DNA from: Henriciella sp. AS95
GTDB lineage: Bacteria; Pseudomonadota; Alphaproteobacteria; Caulobacterales; Hyphomonadaceae
Reading direction: 5' to 3'
NCBI RefSeq assembly: GCF_038900055.1
Contig: NZ_JBBMQM010000001.1
Span: 1,116,001-1,180,000, forward strand
DNA length: 64,000 bases
The notes below the pieces were generated by a model. That model saw only the letters and a list, made by a program, of their open reading frames with translations, was not told where the DNA came from and made no database searches. Below, piece by piece: positions 61,153 through 64,000 of this stretch. Made by a program: the position numbers and the translations under genes. Position 1 is the first letter of the stretch. The number at the start of each line of letters is the position of its first letter.

Positions 61153-62306
61153 GCGGACGTTTCCTTGGACGGTTTCCCGTCGTCAGCGCTTTTGGGATGC
61201 GCGTAGTAGTGAGACATATCGAATTCGGGGAAATCCATCGCCTCGATTTCGGACTTCGCCTTGTCTAACTGCGCCAGAATGCGGTCTTCCAAATCGTAGC
61301 TGAACGTGTCGCGTAGTTGTGATTCCACGGCTGTGCCGCGTTCTTTCGGATCTTCCAGGTACCACTCTACCGTGCGACGCAGCGCCGTGGTTGCTGTTAC
61401 GGGCGTATAGTTCAGCCGGTTCAGATTGCTGGTATCAAGAATGTGGTGACCAATTGTTAGGGGCCAGCGCGCATATGGCCAGGCAGGCCTGGCGATTGCA
61501 GCCGGCGCTGAAACCATGTCGACAGTCTTGCCCATGGTTTCAGCGATCAGACGGATCCATTTGCGGAGCGTGATTGGTTCTGGATCGGCGCAATTGAAGA
61601 TCTGGCCACCTGAAGCGTCGGGGTCTGCAACAGCTGCCAGAACAATACGAGCTGCGTTTTCAGCATAGAGGATGCTTTGAAGCAGAAAGCCGCCTTCGGG
61701 AACGATGATCCGCTCTCGTCCCTCGAGTAGACGGCGGATGATGCTCCATTCCGTGGCGCCAGGCTGGCGAGGTCCATAAATTTTCGGATATCGCAGGACG
61801 GTCCCTATAAAGTCACCATGGCGATGAGCCCACTGAAGCGCAGTGTCGGTTTCGACGACACGTTGGCCGAACTTTCCGACCGGATCGAGCGGCGTTTCAG
61901 GCGGCATGGCACCACCTTCATCAAGGTAGGTTGCTGTCCAATCGCGCTCCACGCCACTTTCCGAACTTGGGCGCATTGTGGCTGGCGGATCGATCCAGTT
62001 GGGATAGAAAGTAGAGGTCACGCCAATAAAGTGTTCGACATGACCTGTGAGGGCCTGCGCCACGAAACGCAGTCGGCCGTACGATGCAATGACTGTGTCA
62101 AAGTAGCGACCACTCACGACATCCTGTACAGGCTCAAGGAAATTCGGGTCTGCGATAATACGTTCGACCGGCGCGTCGTACTCGACGGGGTGACGTCCTG
62201 TGTTCATGACCGAGACCTCATGTCCTTCAGCGATGAGGGAGTTTACGATAATGGGCCCCGTCGGTCCGCCGCCGCCTACGAGAAGAATCCGTTTTTCTTT
62301 TGTCAT
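61149..62306 (-). CDS. NAD-dependent epimerase/dehydratase-like protein (extended SDR)
   Basis: A 385-residue extended SDR: RILLVGGGGPTGPIIVNSL (nucleotide-binding GxxGxxG at 11-17), a Rossmann core with VIASYGRLRFVAQALTG, SILYAENAARIVLAA (typical of isoflavone-reductase/epimerase-like proteins), and a C-terminal WYLEDPKERG. It lies opposite the MFS carrier, ends against it and has AGAGGATAA at its RBS. An oxidoreductase step on a pathway intermediate or a nucleotide sugar is possible; the substrate is unknown. Confidence 0.78.
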   Translation of the reverse strand: MTKEKRILLVGGGGPTGPIIVNSLIAEGHEVSVMNTGRHPVEYDAPVERIIADPNFLEPVQDVVSGRYFDTVIASYGRLRFVAQALTGHVEHFIGVTSTFYPNWIDPPATMRPSSESGVERDWTATYLDEGGAMPPETPLDPVGKFGQRVVETDTALQWAHRHGDFIGTVLRYPKIYGPRQPGATEWSIIRRLLEGRERIIVPEGGFLLQSILYAENAARIVLAAVADPDASGGQIFNCADPEPITLRKWIRLIAETMGKTVDMVSAPAAIARPAWPYARWPLTIGHHILDTSNLNRLNYTPVTATTALRRTVEWYLEDPKERGTAVESQLRDTFSYDLEDRILAQLDKAKSEIEAMDFPEFDMSHYYAHPKSADDGKPSKETSA

Positions 62307-62536
62307 TTTATCCTCTTATCCTTCACCGTTTGATCTAGCGTTTGGCGGTGTAAGTCGCTTTTGGTCGTTATTCGGGTGGGTCTAATTTCTCTCGACGACA
62401 CCATAATTATATTACCGATATGAGTAACATAATTCTTTTATATTATGCAATATTGGAAATTGTAGCGTCGGCGAATAAAGACAGGGGGGAGCAACAGAGC
62501 TGTGAGGCGAAATCGAAGCTGCTGAGCTGTTTCTCG

Positions 62537-62726
62537 TAAACCGCATTCTGCGATCAAGTTCTAGCAGATCTGACGAAAATGGCGGTTAGAGACTTTCGAC
62601 GAAAATTGCGGGAGGTGCAGGGAAAATCGGGCGCGCTGAGACTCGAGTCCATGAAAAAGCCCGCCAGTGGCGGGCGATTTGGCGACGTCCCGGATCTGGT
62701 CTTCAAATCAGGGGCCCAAGTGGCGG
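62537..62726 (-). repeat. 190-bp direct repeat, copy B (native tRNA-Ser 3' flank)
   Basis: The sequence immediately 3' of tRNA-Ser(CGA), including its last six bases and its intrinsic terminator. It is identical by eye to 25275-25464, 37,262 bp away, in the same orientation; recombination between the two would remove the whole region between. Confidence 0.9.
62654..62675 (-). terminator. Intrinsic terminator of tRNA-Ser
   Basis: Stem GCCCGCC/GGCGGGC with loop ACT on the minus strand followed by TTTTT, 46 nt beyond the CCA of tRNA-Ser. The same hairpin is kept in copies A and C. Confidence 0.85.
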
Positions 62727-62810
62727 AGAGAGAGGGATTCGAACCCTCGGAGCCCTTGCGAGCTCACTAGTTTTCGAGACTAGCCTATTCAACCACTCTA
62801 GCACCTCTCC
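62721..62810 (-). tRNA. tRNA-Ser(CGA)
   Basis: A 90-nt class II tRNA on the minus strand: GGAGAGG acceptor pairing with TCTCTCC, anticodon loop CTCGAAA (CGA), long variable arm, T-loop TTCGAAT and encoded CCA at 62721-62723. Complete and well paired. It reads TCG codons. Confidence 0.95.
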
Positions 62811-62973
62811 GTGGGGCGGGGGGATAGCGTGTGCGGGGAAGTGGCGCAAGCCCTGGATTTCATGCATATCGGGGTTTGACATGGGCCAGATGATAGTGTT
62901 TATCCGCGCCTTCATGTCCGGCGCCGTGCGCGTGCGGACAATAAACTAATTTCACCTTCCGGAAGGATGAGGC

Positions 62974-63708
62974 ATGTTCGCGGTCATTAAGACTGGTGGC
63001 AAACAGTATAAAGTCGCCGAAGGCGATGAGATTGTCATCGAGAAACTCGCTGCTGATGCTGGCGCAGATGTCACTTTTGACGTTCTGATGCTTGGCGACG
63101 GCAAGAACGTCACTGTTGGTGCACCGCTCGTGTCGGGCGCGAGCGTCGTCGGTGAGATTGCTGCCCAACGCAAGGGCGACAAGAAGCTGATCATGAAGAA
63201 GCGTCAGCGCAACACCTATCGCCGCAAAAAAGGCCACCGCCAGCTTGAAAGCGTTGTCACGATCACGTCGATCCTGACGGACGGCAAGAAGGCCCCGGCG
63301 AAGAAGGCTGCTGCGCCTAAGAAAGAAGACGCTCCGAAGACCGAAGCCAAGGCTGCACCTAAGAAGGAAGCGCCGGCTGCTAAAAAGGAAGCTGCTCCCA
63401 AGAAAGAGGCCGCTCCTAAGAAAGAAGCAGCACCGAAGGCTGAGGCAAAAGCAGACGCCAAGCCAAAGACGGACGAGCGCGGTCGCCTGAAGAAGGCTGA
63501 AGGCAAGAAGGATGATCTCAAAGAGATCACCGGTGTCGGCCCCGCCATGGAGAAGAAACTCAACGAAGCGGGTATCTTCCACTTCTGGCAGGTTGCAGAC
63601 CTTAACAAGACGCAGGCGTCTGAGCTTGATGACGAGGCCGGTCTCGGCGGACGCATCGAGCGTGACGAATGGGTCAAACAGGCCAAGAAACTGGCAAAGG
63701 ACGCCTGA
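62974..63708 (+). CDS. rplU: 50S ribosomal protein L21 with long C-terminal extension
   Basis: A 244-residue protein. Residues 1-~102 are normal L21 ([28 protein letters not shown]). ~103-180 is a Lys/Ala/Pro/Glu-rich low-complexity linker with APKKEA-type repeats. ~181-244 is a compact helix-hairpin-helix-like domain ([32 protein letters not shown]). This extension is seen in several alphaproteobacterial L21 proteins. It is followed by rpmA 42 bp downstream in the usual rplU-rpmA order. Confidence 0.95.
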   Translation: MFAVIKTGGKQYKVAEGDEIVIEKLAADAGADVTFDVLMLGDGKNVTVGAPLVSGASVVGEIAAQRKGDKKLIMKKRQRNTYRRKKGHRQLESVVTITSILTDGKKAPAKKAAAPKKEDAPKTEAKAAPKKEAPAAKKEAAPKKEAAPKKEAAPKAEAKADAKPKTDERGRLKKAEGKKDDLKEITGVGPAMEKKLNEAGIFHFWQVADLNKTQASELDDEAGLGGRIERDEWVKQAKKLAKDA

Positions 63709-63750
63709 AGTCTGGTATAGGCTTCAAGGAAAGATTGAAGGAACGCCCTC

Positions 63751-64000
63751 ATGGCACACAAGAAATCAGGCGGTTCATCACGTAACGGACGCGATTCGAA
63801 CCCGAAATATCTCGGCGTGAAGAAGTTTGGCGGCCAGCACGTTGTGCCCGGCAATATCATCATCCGTCAGCGCGGCACCAAGACCTATCCAGGCAAGGGT
63901 GTCGGCATGGGCAAGGACCACACCCTCTTCGCGCTTGAAGAAGGCAAGGTCGAGTTCAAGCGCTCGCGCGGTGACCGTCAGTATGTGTCGGTCGTCCCGA
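63751..64000 (+). CDS. rpmA: 50S ribosomal protein L27 (3' end outside window)
   Basis: 83 codons are present. It starts [20 protein letters not shown] and continues [11 protein letters not shown] and [15 protein letters not shown], the conserved L27 sequence near the peptidyl-transferase centre. GAAGGA precedes the ATG. Cut by the window end. Confidence 0.97.
   Translation, partial: MAHKKSGGSSRNGRDSNPKYLGVKKFGGQHVVPGNIIIRQRGTKTYPGKGVGMGKDHTLFALEEGKVEFKRSRGDRQYVSVVP

Noticed and set aside
25275-62726. CRISPR or phage att repeats
   Set aside because: Repeats are three copies of a 190-bp tRNA flank; no spacers, cas genes, integrase or phage genes.

Overview
The window looks like the chromosome of a Gram-negative alphaproteobacterium. 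Supporting signs are three TonB-dependent receptors, many CoA-dependent catabolic genes, and an rplU gene with a long Lys/Ala-rich C-terminal extension next to rpmA. A Hyphomonadaceae-like or Caulobacterales-like host is my guess; I could not test it. GC is visibly high in 6-14 kb and 44-61 kb, and lower and more mixed in 14.8-42.5 kb, which looks like accessory DNA.

Layout. (1) 0-13.5 kb, a first catabolic block on +: the end of a TetR regulator, two PhyH-type dioxygenases, an NTF2-like protein, a TonB receptor, a CaiB-type CoA-transferase, an EcK/APH-like kinase, an APH-SDR fusion, a class III aminotransferase and a second TonB receptor. An AraC-type regulator (minus) closes the block. (2) 14.8-25.1 kb, the most interesting part: a tight four-gene + operon (four-TM coiled-coil protein, membrane-anchored VWA-like protein, MotA/TolQ/ExbB-like channel with a coiled-coil tail, single-TM coiled-coil partner). 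Facing it, across a tRNA-Leu gene with an apparent one-base deletion, is a 1773-residue gene encoding a DUF4062-like domain, a STAND-type NTPase, many ankyrin repeats and a C-terminal TM anchor. This resembles a Zorya-like or conflict system but matches no named system I know. (3) 25.3-43.5 kb: IS6-family copies and fragments enclosing about 20 small genes (lipoproteins, LRR, DKNYY-like, LprI-like and EF-Tu-domain-like proteins, many unknown). It resembles an orphan immunity-type array, with internal paralogues and broken genes. (4) 43.6-62.3 kb, a second catabolic block. The minus operon encodes a DUF35 protein, a Cys-less thiolase-like protein, a maleate-isomerase-like protein and a hydrolase, and ends in a clear terminator. 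The divergent + operons encode two enoyl-CoA hydratases, SDR, CaiB, TonB receptor, HsaA-like monooxygenase, VOC protein, alpha-methylacyl-CoA racemase, flavin reductase, acyl-CoA synthetase and MFS carrier; an epimerase-like gene follows on minus. (5) 62.5-64 kb: tRNA-Ser(CGA), rplU and rpmA (cut by the window end), i.e. core chromosome.

The 190 bp just 3' of tRNA-Ser (including its terminator) occur again, identical by eye, at 25.3 kb and in diverged form at 42.5 kb, both times abutting an IS6 element. The 25-62 kb segment may therefore have been built at the tRNA-Ser locus in two steps. The second catabolic block reads as uptake (TonB receptor, MFS), CoA activation (synthetase, CaiB), epimerisation of a methyl-branched acyl-CoA (racemase), hydroxylation (HsaA/HsaB-like pair), beta-oxidation-type hydration and possible retro-aldol cleavage (thiolase-like/DUF35). 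This would fit a branched isoprenoid, steroid-like or aromatic substrate, but the substrate is inference only.
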